64,000 nucleotides of DNA from Streptomyces sp. R41 (GCF_041053055.1 NZ_CP163443.1:7175001-7239000); one strand, 5' to 3'. Shown: positions 17,596 to 26,589, numbered from the stretch's first letter. The notes: generated by a model from the sequence alone, not told the origin. A program made the numbers and translations.

Positions 17596-17741
17596 GGAAT
17601 TAGTGCAGCGCTCCGGAGGTGGTTACGCAACGTGCGCGCGATCACACTCGCCGCCGGATGACGGGTGGCTTACCGCTCAGTACATTCAAGTAAACCCTCG
17701 TTCACTCCTCAGCTGTGCAAGCTGGAAGGGGATCGCACCTC

Positions 17742-18944
17742 ATGTCTGGAACGAACAGCACGACTTCCGTGATCGTCGCGGGTGCCCGCACCCCGATGGG
17801 GCGGTTGCTCGGCTCCCTGAAGTCCTTTTCCGGAGCCGACCTCGGAGGCTTCGCGATCAAGGCCGCCCTCGACCGTGCGGGGATCGGCGGCGACCAGGTG
17901 CAGTACGTGATCATGGGCCAGGTGCTCCAGGCCGGGGCAGGGCAGATCCCGGCACGCCAGGCCGCGGTCAAGGCGGGCATCCCGATGAGCGTCCCGGCGC
18001 TCACCATCAACAAGGTGTGTCTGTCGGGCCTGGACGCGATCGCGCTCGCGGACCAGTTGATCCGAGCGGGCGAATTCGATGTCGTGGTCGCGGGTGGCCA
18101 GGAGTCGATGACGAACGCGCCGCACCTCCTCCCCAAGTCCCGTGAGGGCTACAAGTACGGGGCGATCGAGATGCTCGACGCCATGGCGTACGACGGTCTG
18201 ACGGACGCCTTCGAGAACATCGCCATGGGCGAGTCGACGGAGAAGCACAACTCCCGGCTCGGCATCGCCCGTCCGGAGCAGGACGAGATTGCGGCTCTCT
18301 CGCACCAGCGTGCGGCCGCCGCCCAGAAGAACGGAATCTACGAGGCGGAGATCACACCGGTCGAGATTCCGCAGCGCAAGGGCGAGCCCGTCGTCTTCAG
18401 CAAGGACGAGGGCATTCGCGCCGAGACGACGGTCGAGTCGCTCGGCAAGCTGCGCCCCGCCTTCACCAGGGACGGCACGATCACCGCCGGCACCTCGTCG
18501 CAGATTTCGGACGGCGCCGCCGCCGTGGTCGTGATGAGCAAGGCCAAGGCGCTGGAGCTGGGCCTGGAGTGGATCGCCGAGATCGGCGCGCACGGGAACG
18601 TGGCAGGGCCGGACAACTCTCTGCAGTCGCAGCCCTCGAACGCGATCCTGCACGCCCTCAAGAAGGAGGGCCTGGAGGTCGAGGACCTCGACCTGATCGA
18701 GATCAACGAGGCCTTCGCGGCGGTCGCCGTGCAGTCAATGAAGGACCTCGGGGTGTCCACGGAAAAGGTGAACGTCAACGGCGGGGCCATTGCCCTCGGT
18801 CACCCGATCGGGATGTCCGGCGCCCGGCTCGTGCTGCACCTCGCCCTCGAACTCAAGCGGCGCGGCGGCGGCGTGGGCGCGGCCGCGCTGTGCGGCGGCG
18901 GTGGTCAGGGTGACGCGCTGATCGTGCGGGTACCCAAGGCCTGA
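17742..18944 (+). CDS. Acetyl-CoA C-acetyltransferase (thiolase)
   Basis: This biosynthetic-type thiolase of 400 residues condenses two acetyl-CoA to acetoacetyl-CoA, or reverses that reaction. The catalytic residues are visible: Cys93 in [11 protein letters not shown], His354 in GHPIGMSG and Cys384 in [12 protein letters not shown]. The start ATG gives [18 protein letters not shown] and follows a GGAAGGGG ribosome-binding site. It is divergent from mce and 43 bases upstream of meaB on the same strand, so the two are probably co-transcribed. In streptomycetes acetoacetyl-CoA feeds butyryl-CoA and ethylmalonyl-CoA formation, which fits the B12-mutase genes nearby. Confidence 0.95.
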   Translation: MSGTNSTTSVIVAGARTPMGRLLGSLKSFSGADLGGFAIKAALDRAGIGGDQVQYVIMGQVLQAGAGQIPARQAAVKAGIPMSVPALTINKVCLSGLDAIALADQLIRAGEFDVVVAGGQESMTNAPHLLPKSREGYKYGAIEMLDAMAYDGLTDAFENIAMGESTEKHNSRLGIARPEQDEIAALSHQRAAAAQKNGIYEAEITPVEIPQRKGEPVVFSKDEGIRAETTVESLGKLRPAFTRDGTITAGTSSQISDGAAAVVVMSKAKALELGLEWIAEIGAHGNVAGPDNSLQSQPSNAILHALKKEGLEVEDLDLIEINEAFAAVAVQSMKDLGVSTEKVNVNGGAIALGHPIGMSGARLVLHLALELKRRGGGVGAAALCGGGGQGDALIVRVPKA

Positions 18945-18987
18945 CACGCGTTCTCCACTTGCGGAATCTCGACTGAACGGAGCTGTG

Positions 18988-19944
18988 ATGCAGGACGTCT
19001 CCTCGCTGGTGGCCCAGGCCAGGGAAGGGCGGCCACGGGCCGTGGCCCGGCTGATCTCCCTGGTGGAGGGGGCGGCACCGCAGCTCCGTGAGGTCATGGC
19101 GGCGCTGGCGCCGCTGACCGGCAACGCGTACGTGGTGGGGCTGACGGGGTCGCCGGGCGTCGGCAAGTCGACGTCGACGTCGGCGCTGGTGACGGCGTAC
19201 CGGCGGCAGGGCAAGCGTGTCGGAGTGCTGGCCGTCGACCCCTCCTCGCCGTTCTCCGGAGGCGCGCTGCTCGGCGACCGTGTGCGCATGTCCGAGCACG
19301 CGTCCGACCCCGGGGTGTACATCCGCTCGATGGCCACGCGCGGCCACCTGGGCGGTCTCGCGTGGGCCGCGCCGCAGGCGATCCGCGTCCTGGACGCGGC
19401 GGGCTGCGATGTGGTGCTGGTGGAGACGGTGGGCGTCGGCCAGTCCGAGGTCGAGATCGCCTCCCAGGCGGACACCTCGGTCGTACTCCTCGCCCCCGGC
19501 ATGGGCGACGGGATCCAGGCGGCCAAGGCCGGGATCCTGGAGATCGGTGATGTGTACGTGGTCAACAAGGCCGATCGGGACGGGGCCGACGCGACGGCGC
19601 GTGAGCTGAACCACATGCTGGGGCTGGGTGAATCCCGGGGCCCGGGGGACTGGCGGCCGCCGATCGTGAAGACAGTCGCCGCCCGCGGCGAAGGGATCGA
19701 CGAGGTCGTCGAAGCCCTGGAGAAGCACCGGGCGTGGATGGAGGAACACGGGGTGCTCGGCGAGCGGCGTCTCGCCCGTGCCTCCCAGGAGGTCGAGACG
19801 ATCGCGGTCACCGCCCTGCGTCAGCGCATCGGTGACCTCCATGGCGACCGCCGCCTCAGCGCCCTCGCGGAGCGCATCGTGGCGGGAGAACTCGACCCGT
19901 ACCGTGCCGCGGATTCGCTGGTGGAGGGCCTGACAGAGGGCTGA
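18988..19944 (+). CDS. meaB: MeaB, G3E GTPase chaperone of B12-dependent acyl-CoA mutase
   Basis: MeaB protects and reloads adenosylcobalamin in methylmalonyl-CoA-type mutases. The 318-residue protein has a P-loop GSPGVGKS (residues 54-61), the switch region VETVGVGQSEVE and the guanine-specificity motif NKADR. The C-terminal helices end in ELDPYRAADSLV, as in homologues. The ATG at 18988 is five bases after GGAG; a GTG one codon earlier is also possible. No mutAB lies beside it; the only mutase in the window is icmA, 8.5 kb away. Confidence 0.95.
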   Translation: MQDVSSLVAQAREGRPRAVARLISLVEGAAPQLREVMAALAPLTGNAYVVGLTGSPGVGKSTSTSALVTAYRRQGKRVGVLAVDPSSPFSGGALLGDRVRMSEHASDPGVYIRSMATRGHLGGLAWAAPQAIRVLDAAGCDVVLVETVGVGQSEVEIASQADTSVVLLAPGMGDGIQAAKAGILEIGDVYVVNKADRDGADATARELNHMLGLGESRGPGDWRPPIVKTVAARGEGIDEVVEALEKHRAWMEEHGVLGERRLARASQEVETIAVTALRQRIGDLHGDRRLSALAERIVAGELDPYRAADSLVEGLTEG

Positions 19945-19957
19945 GCCGAGGGGGCTT

Positions 19958-20100
19958 CGCCCCTACCCGGTGGGTGCTTGTCGCGCAGTTCCCCGCGCCC
20001 CTTTTAGGGGCGCGGGGAACTGCGCGATCTTTTAGCGGGGGTCTGGGGGCGGCAGCCCCCAGGGGACGGGAATGGGCAGGGGCGGCGGGGGCGAAAACCC
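19958..20100. repeat. Composite palindromic repeat, copy A
   Basis: This occupies much of the 317-base gene-free stretch after meaB. The core is an exact 22-pair stem: TCGCGCAGTTCCCCGCGCCCCT (first half 19981-20002), loop TTT, and its complement at 20006-20027. A second hairpin CTGGGGGC/GCCCCCAG follows near 20044-20065. Outer arms of the form GGGGCGAAAA/TTCGCCCC flank the element. The core can serve as a terminator for meaB. Related copies lie at 27229, 30190 and 51915. The rest of the gap (20101-20261) holds only the leader of the next gene. Confidence 0.85.
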
Positions 20101-20261
20101 TCCTGGTCAACTCCCACCGCCCGCTGTTAAGTTGGGCCGCATGTTCCTCCTCTTGGCATAGGGCCCGCCCAGGCCCGCGACGGACAAGCAGCAATTCGGC
20201 GCTGCGTCGTCGCGGCACTCAGGCGTCCCCTCGTCCGCCTCGAAGTTGAGGAACCCTTCGC

Positions 20262-21521
20262 ATGTCTGCGCCCCTTTCGCGGCCCTCGTACGCCGCGCTC
20301 TTCCGCATCCCCCACACCCGCCGCACCTTCACCGCCGCCCTGATCGGCAGGCTGTCGTACGGCATCGTCTCCCTGGCCATGATGCTGACGGTGACCCGGG
20401 CGACCGGGTCGTACGCCGTGGCCGGCACGGTCATGGCGCTGTTCGGCGCGATGAGCGTGTTCCTGTCGCCCGCGAGGGCGGCCCTGATCGACCGGTACGG
20501 CCCGCGCCGTGCCCTCATCCCGATGGCCTCGCTGTACGCGGGCCTGCTCACGGCCTTCGCGGCGGCAGCCTGGCGGCCGGGAGTACCGGCGGCGGCACTC
20601 GGCGTGCTGGCCGTCGCCGCGGGTGGCTGCACCCCGCCCCTCGGCCCCACGATGCGCGCCGTGTGGGGCGAAGTCGTCGAGGACAGACTGCTGTTGCAGC
20701 GCGCGTACAGCCTGGACGGTGTCGCGGAGGAGATCCTCTTCGTCTCGGGGCCGTTGCTGGTGGGCGCGGTCGTGCAGTTCGCGCCGCCGGCCGCCGGGGT
20801 CGCGCTCAGCGCGCTGCTGGTGTGGGCCGGAACCCTCGGGTTCGTGCTGTCGCCGGTCGTGGCGGGCGTACGACCGGCCGCGGAGAAGAAGTCCGCCCGC
20901 TCCGGGGGCCGGTTGCGAGGCGGGCGCGCGCTCGTGCAGCCCGTCGTCGTCGCGGCGGGCGTAGGGCTGTCCCTGGGATCCCTCGACCTCCTCGTCATGG
21001 CTTTCGCCCAGCAGCGCCATCATGGGGACGACGTGGTGGCCTGGGTGCTCGCCGCGCTGTCGGTGGGCAGCGCGGTCGGCGGCCTGCTGAACGGCGCCGT
21101 CAACTGGCGCAGGTCCGCGCGGGTGCGGCTGCCGCTGCAGGCCGGCGGTCTGGGCCTCGCCCTGCTCGCCGCGGGGCTCGCTCCCGGCCTCGGCACACTG
21201 ACCGTCGCCGTGGCCTGCGCGGGCTTCTTCGTCGCCCCGGCCCTGACCACGTCCTACCTGATCGCCGACGAGGCGGCCCCGCCCGGCTTCCGCACCCAGG
21301 CGGGCGCCTGGGTCAACACCGCGGTGAACGCGGGCAATTCGGGCGGCGCCGCCGGGGTCGGGCTCCTGGTGGGCCACCTGTCCCTGGGCCTGTGCTTCGC
21401 GGTCTCGGGTGCGGTGGCCGTCGCGGCGGGCCTGATCTCCGTCCGGGGCACACGCACGTCTCCGCGCCCCGTCGAGGGCGCGGAGAACTGCGCGGCCAGC
21501 CAGGAACAGCCGGCAGCCTGA
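20262..21521 (+). CDS. MFS transporter
   Basis: This 419-residue membrane protein has about 12 hydrophobic helices. The loop after helix 2 contains RAALIDRYGPRRALIP, the degenerate MFS motif A (G-x-x-x-D-R-x-G-R). The N-terminus MSAPLSRPSYAALFRIPHTR is cytoplasmic. The start ATG is preceded by TTGAGGAA. It faces the MarR regulator at 21546 tail to tail with only a 24-base gap. The substrate is not inferable; an efflux role is common for this subgroup. Confidence 0.9.
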   Translation: MSAPLSRPSYAALFRIPHTRRTFTAALIGRLSYGIVSLAMMLTVTRATGSYAVAGTVMALFGAMSVFLSPARAALIDRYGPRRALIPMASLYAGLLTAFAAAAWRPGVPAAALGVLAVAAGGCTPPLGPTMRAVWGEVVEDRLLLQRAYSLDGVAEEILFVSGPLLVGAVVQFAPPAAGVALSALLVWAGTLGFVLSPVVAGVRPAAEKKSARSGGRLRGGRALVQPVVVAAGVGLSLGSLDLLVMAFAQQRHHGDDVVAWVLAALSVGSAVGGLLNGAVNWRRSARVRLPLQAGGLGLALLAAGLAPGLGTLTVAVACAGFFVAPALTTSYLIADEAAPPGFRTQAGAWVNTAVNAGNSGGAAGVGLLVGHLSLGLCFAVSGAVAVAAGLISVRGTRTSPRPVEGAENCAASQEQPAA

Positions 21522-21545
21522 GGACGTCCGGCAGCTTCCGGACCG

Positions 21546-22022
21546 CTACGGCTTGCCTCGCTGCCCCCGCAGATGCTCGGCGATCGGCCGCAGTGACTTG
21601 TGGAGGTCTTCCAGCGCCTCCGGGGAGAGCAGATCGATGAAGTGCCTCCGCACAGACGCCACGTGATACGGCGCGACCTTCTTCATCGTCTCCATGCCGT
21701 GCTCGGTGAGGACGGCGTACAGGCCCCGGCGGTCGGACTCGCAGTTCTCGCGACGCACCAGATCCGCGTTCTCCATGCGCGTGATCTGGTGCGAGAGGCG
21801 GCTCTTGGACTGGAGGGTGGCGGACGCGAGGTCGCTCATCCGCATCCGTACGCCCTCCGACTCGGAGAGGTTCACCAGGATCTCGTAGTCGTTCATCGTC
21901 AGCCCGAACGGCTGGAGGTCCCTCTCGAGCTGGTACGTCAACAGCCTGTTGACCTCCAGGTGGGTGCGCCAGGCGCACTGCTCCGCATCGGTCAGCCAGC
22001 GCGTGGCCGTCTCGGTCTCCAT
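21546..22022 (-). CDS. MarR-family transcriptional regulator (possible AbsC orthologue)
   Basis: This 158-residue winged-helix protein contains LTMNDYEILVNLSES, a recognition-helix region MSDLASATLQSKSRLSHQITRME and the wing ENCESDRRGLYAVLTEHG. The position corresponds, from memory, to S. coelicolor SCO5405 (absC). That MarR homologue links zinc supply to antibiotic production. The orthology is inferred from synteny only. The ATG is preceded by AGGTAG at ten-base spacing in an unusually A+T-rich leader for this genome (22023-22060). It is convergent with the MFS gene. Confidence 0.9.
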   Translation of the reverse strand: METETATRWLTDAEQCAWRTHLEVNRLLTYQLERDLQPFGLTMNDYEILVNLSESEGVRMRMSDLASATLQSKSRLSHQITRMENADLVRRENCESDRRGLYAVLTEHGMETMKKVAPYHVASVRRHFIDLLSPEALEDLHKSLRPIAEHLRGQRGKP

Positions 22023-22114
22023 AAATGAAGTCTACCTAAAATGTTGAAAGGCGAACTAGTGAGGGTGGTGTGACTGTGCGCACGCGTTCGATGTCACACT
22101 CCGCAGACTACCGC

Positions 22115-22915
22115 TCACAGCCCGAAGCGACGCTGGAGGTCCCCCAGCTGTCCGGGAAGGCGCGGTGCGCCGGCTTGCTGTCCCTGATGACCGGGTACCC
22201 CACCCGCGCCCGGTACTCCGGGCTCGTGCGGAACCGCGCCCGTGGCCTGCTCGGCCATGAGCGTTTCGGTGGACTGGAGCAGCACCGTGCCGGCCCCTAC
22301 GAACTCGAACTGGTGCTCCTCTCCGGAGGCCCCGCCAAGGCCCGTCATCGCACGTAGACCGCCCATTACACCTGTCATGTACCCGTGGTCGTAGTGATGG
22401 CACGGGGACGGGCAGTCGGCCCAGCCGACCAGGGCCTGCGGGTCCACCCGGATCGGGGGTTCCATGAACACCACCGGACCGTTGGATGCGGCTACGAACT
22501 TGCCGGTTCCGATCAGGGTCAGAAAGCCCGGCACGATCGACTGTTTGAGGGCAAGACTTGGCTGAAAAGCGAGCAGGTTGCCCGAGCGAATGGTCAGGTT
22601 GCCGTCGTCCAGGTCGTACGAATTGACGTCGAAGGCCCGGTCGGCGAGCAGCATCTTGCCCGAGCCCTCCGCCACGACCCAGTCGCTTGCGTGCAGAGGC
22701 GAATGGAACGACGTACGGACGAGACGGTCGAGCCGGCCGTGTCCGACGCCGTTGAATTCCATCGACCCGTAGTAGGCGATCATCTTGCCCTTCTGCAGGA
22801 ACCACTGGCTCCCCTTGAGCTCGACGCAGAAGGTGTAGTTGTTGACGTTGTCGTCGACCGGCAGCGACATCGGGTCGTAGATCACCGGGCCGCCCGGAGT
22901 CCCGTACGCGCTCAC
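22115..22915 (-). CDS. AIM24-family protein (third of three)
   Basis: This 266-residue protein is of the AIM24/TryP-like beta-helical family (Pfam AIM24), known from the yeast mitochondrial AIM24 and widespread uncharacterised bacterial homologues. It contains the family-typical pieces WFLQKGKMIAYYGSMEF, VVAEGSGKMLLADRA and LLAFQPSL. The GTG start overlaps the stop of the preceding AIM24 gene (GTGA), giving translational coupling. The C-terminal 40 residues are low-complexity Gly/Pro/Gln-rich. No signal peptide is visible. The biochemical role is unknown. Confidence 0.9.
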   Translation of the reverse strand: MSAYGTPGGPVIYDPMSLPVDDNVNNYTFCVELKGSQWFLQKGKMIAYYGSMEFNGVGHGRLDRLVRTSFHSPLHASDWVVAEGSGKMLLADRAFDVNSYDLDDGNLTIRSGNLLAFQPSLALKQSIVPGFLTLIGTGKFVAASNGPVVFMEPPIRVDPQALVGWADCPSPCHHYDHGYMTGVMGGLRAMTGLGGASGEEHQFEFVGAGTVLLQSTETLMAEQATGAVPHEPGVPGAGGVPGHQGQQAGAPRLPGQLGDLQRRFGL

Positions 22916-23562
22916 AGCTTCTCCTCCGAGGCCTGGACGTACACCGCACCACTGCCGCTCAGTTCCAGCTGGAACGCCTCGCCCGAGCCGCGGCCCACCA
23001 TGTCGCGCCAGCCCAGCGCCGTGGACAGCTTGTTGCGTACGTCGCCGTGGTGGGCGACGTAGGCCTGCGGGTCGACATGGACCGGGCGCTGCGGGGTGAT
23101 CGGGATCTCGAAGACGCCGCCGTGCGCCATGACGGCGACCGCGCCGTGCCCCTTGAGGGTCGTGGTGAAGAGGCCCTGGCCGGTCACCTGGCCGCGCACC
23201 ATGCCCATGACCCCGCCCTGCGAGCCGAGGAACATCGTGCCCTGCTGGAGGGTGCCGTCGAAGGCGAGCAGTCGGTCCGCCTCGACGCACAAGGTGTCGC
23301 CCGTGAGATTGATCACGTGGACGTGGTGGCCGCCGTGCCCGAAGAGCACCGTGCCGGAGCCCTCGACGGTCATCAGCGGGGTGGCCTCGTTGGCCAGGCG
23401 GCGGCCGATCATCGACATCACACCGCCCTGGCCGCCCTGGATGTTGGGTGTGAAGGAGACCTCGCCCTTGTAGGCGAGCATCGCGCCGCGCTGGCTGAAC
23501 ATCCGCTGGCCCGGCAGGACCGCGGCCTCGACCATCTTCGAGTTCACTTCGCGAAAGGGCAT
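22912..23562 (-). CDS. AIM24-family protein (second of three)
   Basis: This 216-residue protein contains FSQRGAMLAYKGEVSF, MTVEGSGTVLFGHGG, CVEADRLLAFDGTL and GLFTTTLKGHGAVAVMAHGG. The repeated beta-strand blocks follow the AIM24 pattern. The end QLELSGSGAVYVQASEEKL parallels the end of the first gene's product, so the two are clearly paralogues. The ATG lies one base past the stop of the upstream AIM24 gene, and the stop overlaps the next start. All three genes form one operon. Confidence 0.92.
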   Translation of the reverse strand: MPFREVNSKMVEAAVLPGQRMFSQRGAMLAYKGEVSFTPNIQGGQGGVMSMIGRRLANEATPLMTVEGSGTVLFGHGGHHVHVINLTGDTLCVEADRLLAFDGTLQQGTMFLGSQGGVMGMVRGQVTGQGLFTTTLKGHGAVAVMAHGGVFEIPITPQRPVHVDPQAYVAHHGDVRNKLSTALGWRDMVGRGSGEAFQLELSGSGAVYVQASEEKL

Positions 23563-23563
23563 G

Positions 23564-24196
23564 TCACACGTCCCCCGCGATCGTGTTGCGCTCGCTGGGC
23601 TGTACGTAGACCAGGCCGTCGCCCTCGAAGCGGATCTGGAACGCCTCGCCGCCGCCCTCTCCGAGCAACGTGCGGAAGGTCACACCGGACTGGAAGGACT
23701 GCCGCACATTGCCCTGGTGCGCGATGTACGCGCCCGGGTCGACCGTCAGCGGGTACTGGGAGCTCACCCGCAGCACCACCGCCGGGCCATCGGACATGAT
23801 CGCCGCCTGTCCGTGCCCCTCGACGGTGGTCGTGAACAGTCCGTTGCCCTGCGAGGCGCCCCTCAGTCCCGTGAAGGACGTGCCGGTGCGCAGTCCCGCG
23901 TCCGTCGCGAGCAGATTGCTCGACTCCACGTACAGCTTGTCCCCCTGGAGATTGACGAGGTTGATCTCGGAGGCCCGGTCCGCGAACCAGCAGGTCCCGT
24001 GCCCCTTCACCTCCATCACCGTCATCTGCTCACCGGTGAGGCGCCGGGTCACCATCCCCCGTATGCCCTCACCGCCCCCGCTCAGCTTCTTGAAGGCCAT
24101 CTGGCCGTCGTACGCGACCATCGAGCCGTTCTTCGCCTTCACGGCGTCCCCGGTCATGTCGACGGCCAGCACCTTGCTGCCTTGAAGTCGAAACAT
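23564..24196 (-). CDS. AIM24-family protein (first of three)
   Basis: This 210-residue AIM24 protein starts MFRLQGSKVLAVDMTGD and contains GSMVAYDGQMAFKKL, MEVKGHGTCWFADRA and GLFTTTVEGHGQAAIMSDG, ending IRFEGDGLVYVQPSE. The start is less certain than in its neighbours: GTG 24202 is an alternative and no strong ribosome-binding site is visible. It is the promoter-proximal gene of the three-gene operon and is divergent from the DUF3817 gene at 24376. Confidence 0.9.
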   Translation of the reverse strand: MFRLQGSKVLAVDMTGDAVKAKNGSMVAYDGQMAFKKLSGGGEGIRGMVTRRLTGEQMTVMEVKGHGTCWFADRASEINLVNLQGDKLYVESSNLLATDAGLRTGTSFTGLRGASQGNGLFTTTVEGHGQAAIMSDGPAVVLRVSSQYPLTVDPGAYIAHQGNVRQSFQSGVTFRTLLGEGGGEAFQIRFEGDGLVYVQPSERNTIAGDV

Positions 24197-24375
24197 CGCC
24201 ACGCTGTGAAGGTAGCCGCCGGGTGGGGTCGCCGACAGAGCCTCCGGGATGATCCGGACCCCGAAGACACCCCGAGACCCCCTGCCGGGACGCGCGGAGC
24301 CCGAGTGCCACAATGGGCGGACGCTTGTGCTTGCGTTCACAAAGCGTTTGACGACTCTCCCACCGAAGGTGACCC

Positions 24376-24720
24376 GTGGACATAAAGACCGCCACCGCCC
24401 TCCGCCGCCTCCGTCTGGTCTCGGCCCCCGAAGCCGTCTCCTTTCTGCTGCTGCTCGTCTGCTCGGTGCTGAAGCGGACCACGGACTTCAACGCGGTGCC
24501 CGTCATGGGCTCGATCCACGGTGTCCTCTTCATCCTGTACGTGATCTTCTGGCTGGACGCCTGGAAGCGCTCCCAGTGGAGCACCGGGACCGGACTCCTC
24601 TACTTCGTCCTCTCCGTGCTGCCCACCGGCGGCTTCTTCGCGGAGCGCAAGCTCAAGCGCGAGGCCGAGAACGCGGTCATCGCGTCCCGCGCCCGCAAGG
24701 AAGGGATCGTGAACGCATGA
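24376..24720 (+). CDS. DUF3817 membrane protein
   Basis: This 114-residue protein has three predicted membrane helices. The N-terminal [25 protein letters not shown] and central [19 protein letters not shown] are typical of DUF3817. The third helix, [20 protein letters not shown], ends in a basic cytoplasmic tail. The GTG start follows AAGGTGA. Its stop overlaps the next gene's start (ATGA), coupling it to the thiamine-binding protein. A paralogue lies at 28045. The function is unknown. Confidence 0.9.
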   Translation: MDIKTATALRRLRLVSAPEAVSFLLLLVCSVLKRTTDFNAVPVMGSIHGVLFILYVIFWLDAWKRSQWSTGTGLLYFVLSVLPTGGFFAERKLKREAENAVIASRARKEGIVNA

Positions 24721-25010
24721 TCGTCGCCTTCTCCGTGACGCCGCTCGGCGTCGGCGAGGACGTGGGGGAGTACGTCGCCGACGCCGTCCGAGTGGTCCGC
24801 GAGTCGGGGCTGCCGAACCGCACCGACGCGATGTTCACCTCGATCGAAGGCGAGTGGGACGAGGTGATGGACGTCGTCAAGCGTGCCGTCGCCGTCGTCG
24901 AGGAGCGCGCGCCGCGCGTCTCGGTCGTCCTGAAGGCGGACATCCGTCCCGGCGTGACGGACGGGCTGAACTCCAAGGTGGAGACGGTGGAGCGGCACCT
25001 GTCCGCCTAG
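24717..25010 (+). CDS. MTH1187-family thiamine-binding protein
   Basis: This small ferredoxin-like-fold protein (97 residues) of the DUF77/MTH1187 family binds thiamine or a related pyrimidine in characterised homologues. The family signature is visible: [23 protein letters not shown] at the N-terminus, then [19 protein letters not shown] and [13 protein letters not shown]. The ATG overlaps the DUF3817 stop by four bases. A strong terminator follows. A role in thiamine sensing or salvage is inferred from the family; no thiamine riboswitch is visible. Confidence 0.93.
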   Translation: MIVAFSVTPLGVGEDVGEYVADAVRVVRESGLPNRTDAMFTSIEGEWDEVMDVVKRAVAVVEERAPRVSVVLKADIRPGVTDGLNSKVETVERHLSA

Positions 25011-25030
25011 GCCTCCGCGACTCAGCGACG

Positions 25031-25059
25031 AAACCCCGGTCCCCAGGGCCGGGGTTTTT
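25031..25059 (+). terminator. Rho-independent terminator
   Basis: AAACCCCGG and CCGGGGTTT form a nine-pair stem around a short loop and are followed by further T residues (TTTTT in total). The terminator ends the DUF3817/thiamine-binding operon 21 bases past the stop. Confidence 0.92.
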
Positions 25060-25073
25060 CGCGCCCCGGGCAA

Positions 25074-25131
25074 TTGAGCGATCGCTCAAACCGCTGTAGT
25101 CTCCGTGCCAGCCAATTGAGCAGTCGCTCAA
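25074..25131 (+). promoter_or_regulatory. Promoter with twin TetR-type palindromic operators
   Basis: TTGAGCGATCGCTCAA (25074-25089) is a perfect 16-base palindrome. TTGAGCAGTCGCTCAA (25116-25131) matches it except at one central base. They are 42 bases apart start to start, exactly four helical turns. A sigma-70-type promoter fits across the first site: TTGAGC (25074-25079), 17-base spacer, TAGTCT (25097-25102). Operator 1 would cover the -35 box and operator 2 would lie just after the start point. The downstream operon ends in a TetR gene, the likely ligand. Confidence 0.8.
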
Positions 25132-25159
25132 AAGGCCCACTGATCTGGGGGGTACGGAG

Positions 25160-25912
25160 ATGGGGCTCTACGTAGAGGCGCATATACGCGGCGATCTCGA
25201 CGACCTGTGGGCGCGGACGCAGGACCCCGCGCAACACCGGCGCTGGGACCTTCGCTTCACCGAGATCGACTACCTCCCGCGCACGGAGGGCGAACCGCAG
25301 CGCTTCCGTTACGGCACACGGGTGCTGCCGTTCCTGACCGTCGCCGGCACCGGCGTCTCGGCCGGCGAGAAGGAACGCCCGGACGGCACCCGAACCTCCG
25401 CACTGCGGTTCGCCTCACCGCATCCGCTCTCGCTGCTGGCCGAGGGCAGCGGCTATTGGCGGTACGTCCCCGACGGCGACGGCGTCCGCTTCCTCACCGG
25501 GTACGACTACCGCCCGCGCTGGGGCCGCCTCGGAGCCGTGGCCGACCGACTGCTCTTCCGCCCCCTCATGGGCTGGGCCACCGCCTGGTCCTTCGACCGG
25601 CTGCGGCTGTGGCTGGAGCGGGGGATCACCCCGGAGCGGGCGCTGCGGAATTGGCTCGCCGAGACATCGGTACGCGCCCTCGTCCTGCTGGCCGCCTGCT
25701 CGGGACTGGTGTGCGGGGCGCTGGTGGACGCCGCAGGGCCGCCGGCACCGCTCGTGCTGTTCGCGGCCCCGGTGCTCGCCGTACTGGCCGCCCTGTCCGC
25801 CCTCCTCGCACCCCCACTGGCCGGCACCCCGGCGGCCCGCCGCTGTCTGCGCACGCCACCCGCCCGCCTCCGGGCCCCGCGCCTCCTCACCACCCTGGAG
25901 CTCCAGCGATGA
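25160..25912 (+). CDS. SRPBCC-domain protein with C-terminal membrane helices
   Basis: This 250-residue protein begins GLYVEAHIRGDLDDLWARTQDPAQHRRWDLRF, the opening strand and helix of the SRPBCC/polyketide-cyclase fold. That fold spans about residues 1-145 and includes GSGYWRYVPDGDGVRFLTGYDYRP. The C-terminal part carries two hydrophobic helices (about 172-188 and 198-216). The soluble lipid- or ligand-binding domain is therefore probably membrane-tethered. It is the first gene of a three-gene operon coupled by ATGA and GTGA overlaps, under a promoter with two TetR-type operators. The ligand is unknown. Confidence 0.85.
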   Translation: MGLYVEAHIRGDLDDLWARTQDPAQHRRWDLRFTEIDYLPRTEGEPQRFRYGTRVLPFLTVAGTGVSAGEKERPDGTRTSALRFASPHPLSLLAEGSGYWRYVPDGDGVRFLTGYDYRPRWGRLGAVADRLLFRPLMGWATAWSFDRLRLWLERGITPERALRNWLAETSVRALVLLAACSGLVCGALVDAAGPPAPLVLFAAPVLAVLAALSALLAPPLAGTPAARRCLRTPPARLRAPRLLTTLELQR

Positions 25913-26589
25913 CCTCGATCTTCCGTACCGTGATGGGCGCCGACTTCGAACGCCTCCACCCCGAGCTGCAACGGCGCTTCTCCGTCGGCCTGGCCGGCGG
26001 CGAGGCGTGCACCGGGCGCGGCGTCATGGACCGGATCTGGCACGGGCGCGGCTTCGTGAAGCCGTTCCTGGCGCTGGGCACCACCCGCAACATCCTGGTC
26101 CCGCGCACGGGCCGGAACGTCCCCTTCACCATCGAGAACGTGCCGTACGCCGACAGCTTCGGGCGTGAGACGGTGACGTTCGTGCGCACCTTCGATCTGC
26201 CCGGCCGCTCCCGCCGCTTCGACGCCCAGATGGTGCTGGGCCCCAAGGGCGACCGCGTCCTCGACTACCTCGGCACCCATCAGCACCTTGCCAGCGACCT
26301 GTTCTTCCGTGCCGAGCCCGACGGCTCGCTGCTGATCCGGTCCGGCGAGCACCGCTTCCGGGAGGGCCCCGTGGACGTCCGGGTCCCCGACCTCATCGGC
26401 GGCGAGGCCGAGGTGCGGGAGTCCTTCGACGACTCCACGGGCCGCTTCCGCATCCAGGTCCGCGTCGTGAACCGCCACTTCGGGCCGCTCTTCGGCTATG
26501 AGGGCTCCTTCCGGGCGACGTACACCGACATCCGTACCTGCGGTGTGCGCCCCGGACTGCGCCCCGTGCGCGAGGAGGCGCGGGCGTGA
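25909..26589 (+). CDS. DUF4166 protein
   Basis: This 226-residue protein starts MTSIFRTVMGADFERLHPELQRRFS, the recognisable N-terminus of DUF4166. Further family pieces are IWHGRGFVKPFLALG, NVPFTIENVPYADSFGRETV and VRVVNRHFGPLFGYEGSF. In other bacteria this domain is often fused to a saccharopine-dehydrogenase-like enzyme. Here it stands alone, coupled to the SRPBCC protein (ATGA) and to the TetR regulator (GTGA). No membrane segment is present. The function is unknown. Confidence 0.9.
   Translation: MTSIFRTVMGADFERLHPELQRRFSVGLAGGEACTGRGVMDRIWHGRGFVKPFLALGTTRNILVPRTGRNVPFTIENVPYADSFGRETVTFVRTFDLPGRSRRFDAQMVLGPKGDRVLDYLGTHQHLASDLFFRAEPDGSLLIRSGEHRFREGPVDVRVPDLIGGEAEVRESFDDSTGRFRIQVRVVNRHFGPLFGYEGSFRATYTDIRTCGVRPGLRPVREEARA

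Noticed and set aside
12964..17661. Very long open frames opposite and across scy (several hundred codons each)
   Set aside because: They arise from the biased Ala/Glu/Arg codons of the coiled-coil repeat in a high-GC genome. Their translations are Leu/Arg or Ser/Ala monotony without domains, and scy itself is certain.
19958..20100. Insertion sequence at the composite palindrome
   Set aside because: No transposase frame or target duplication is visible; the element is short and made only of hairpins.
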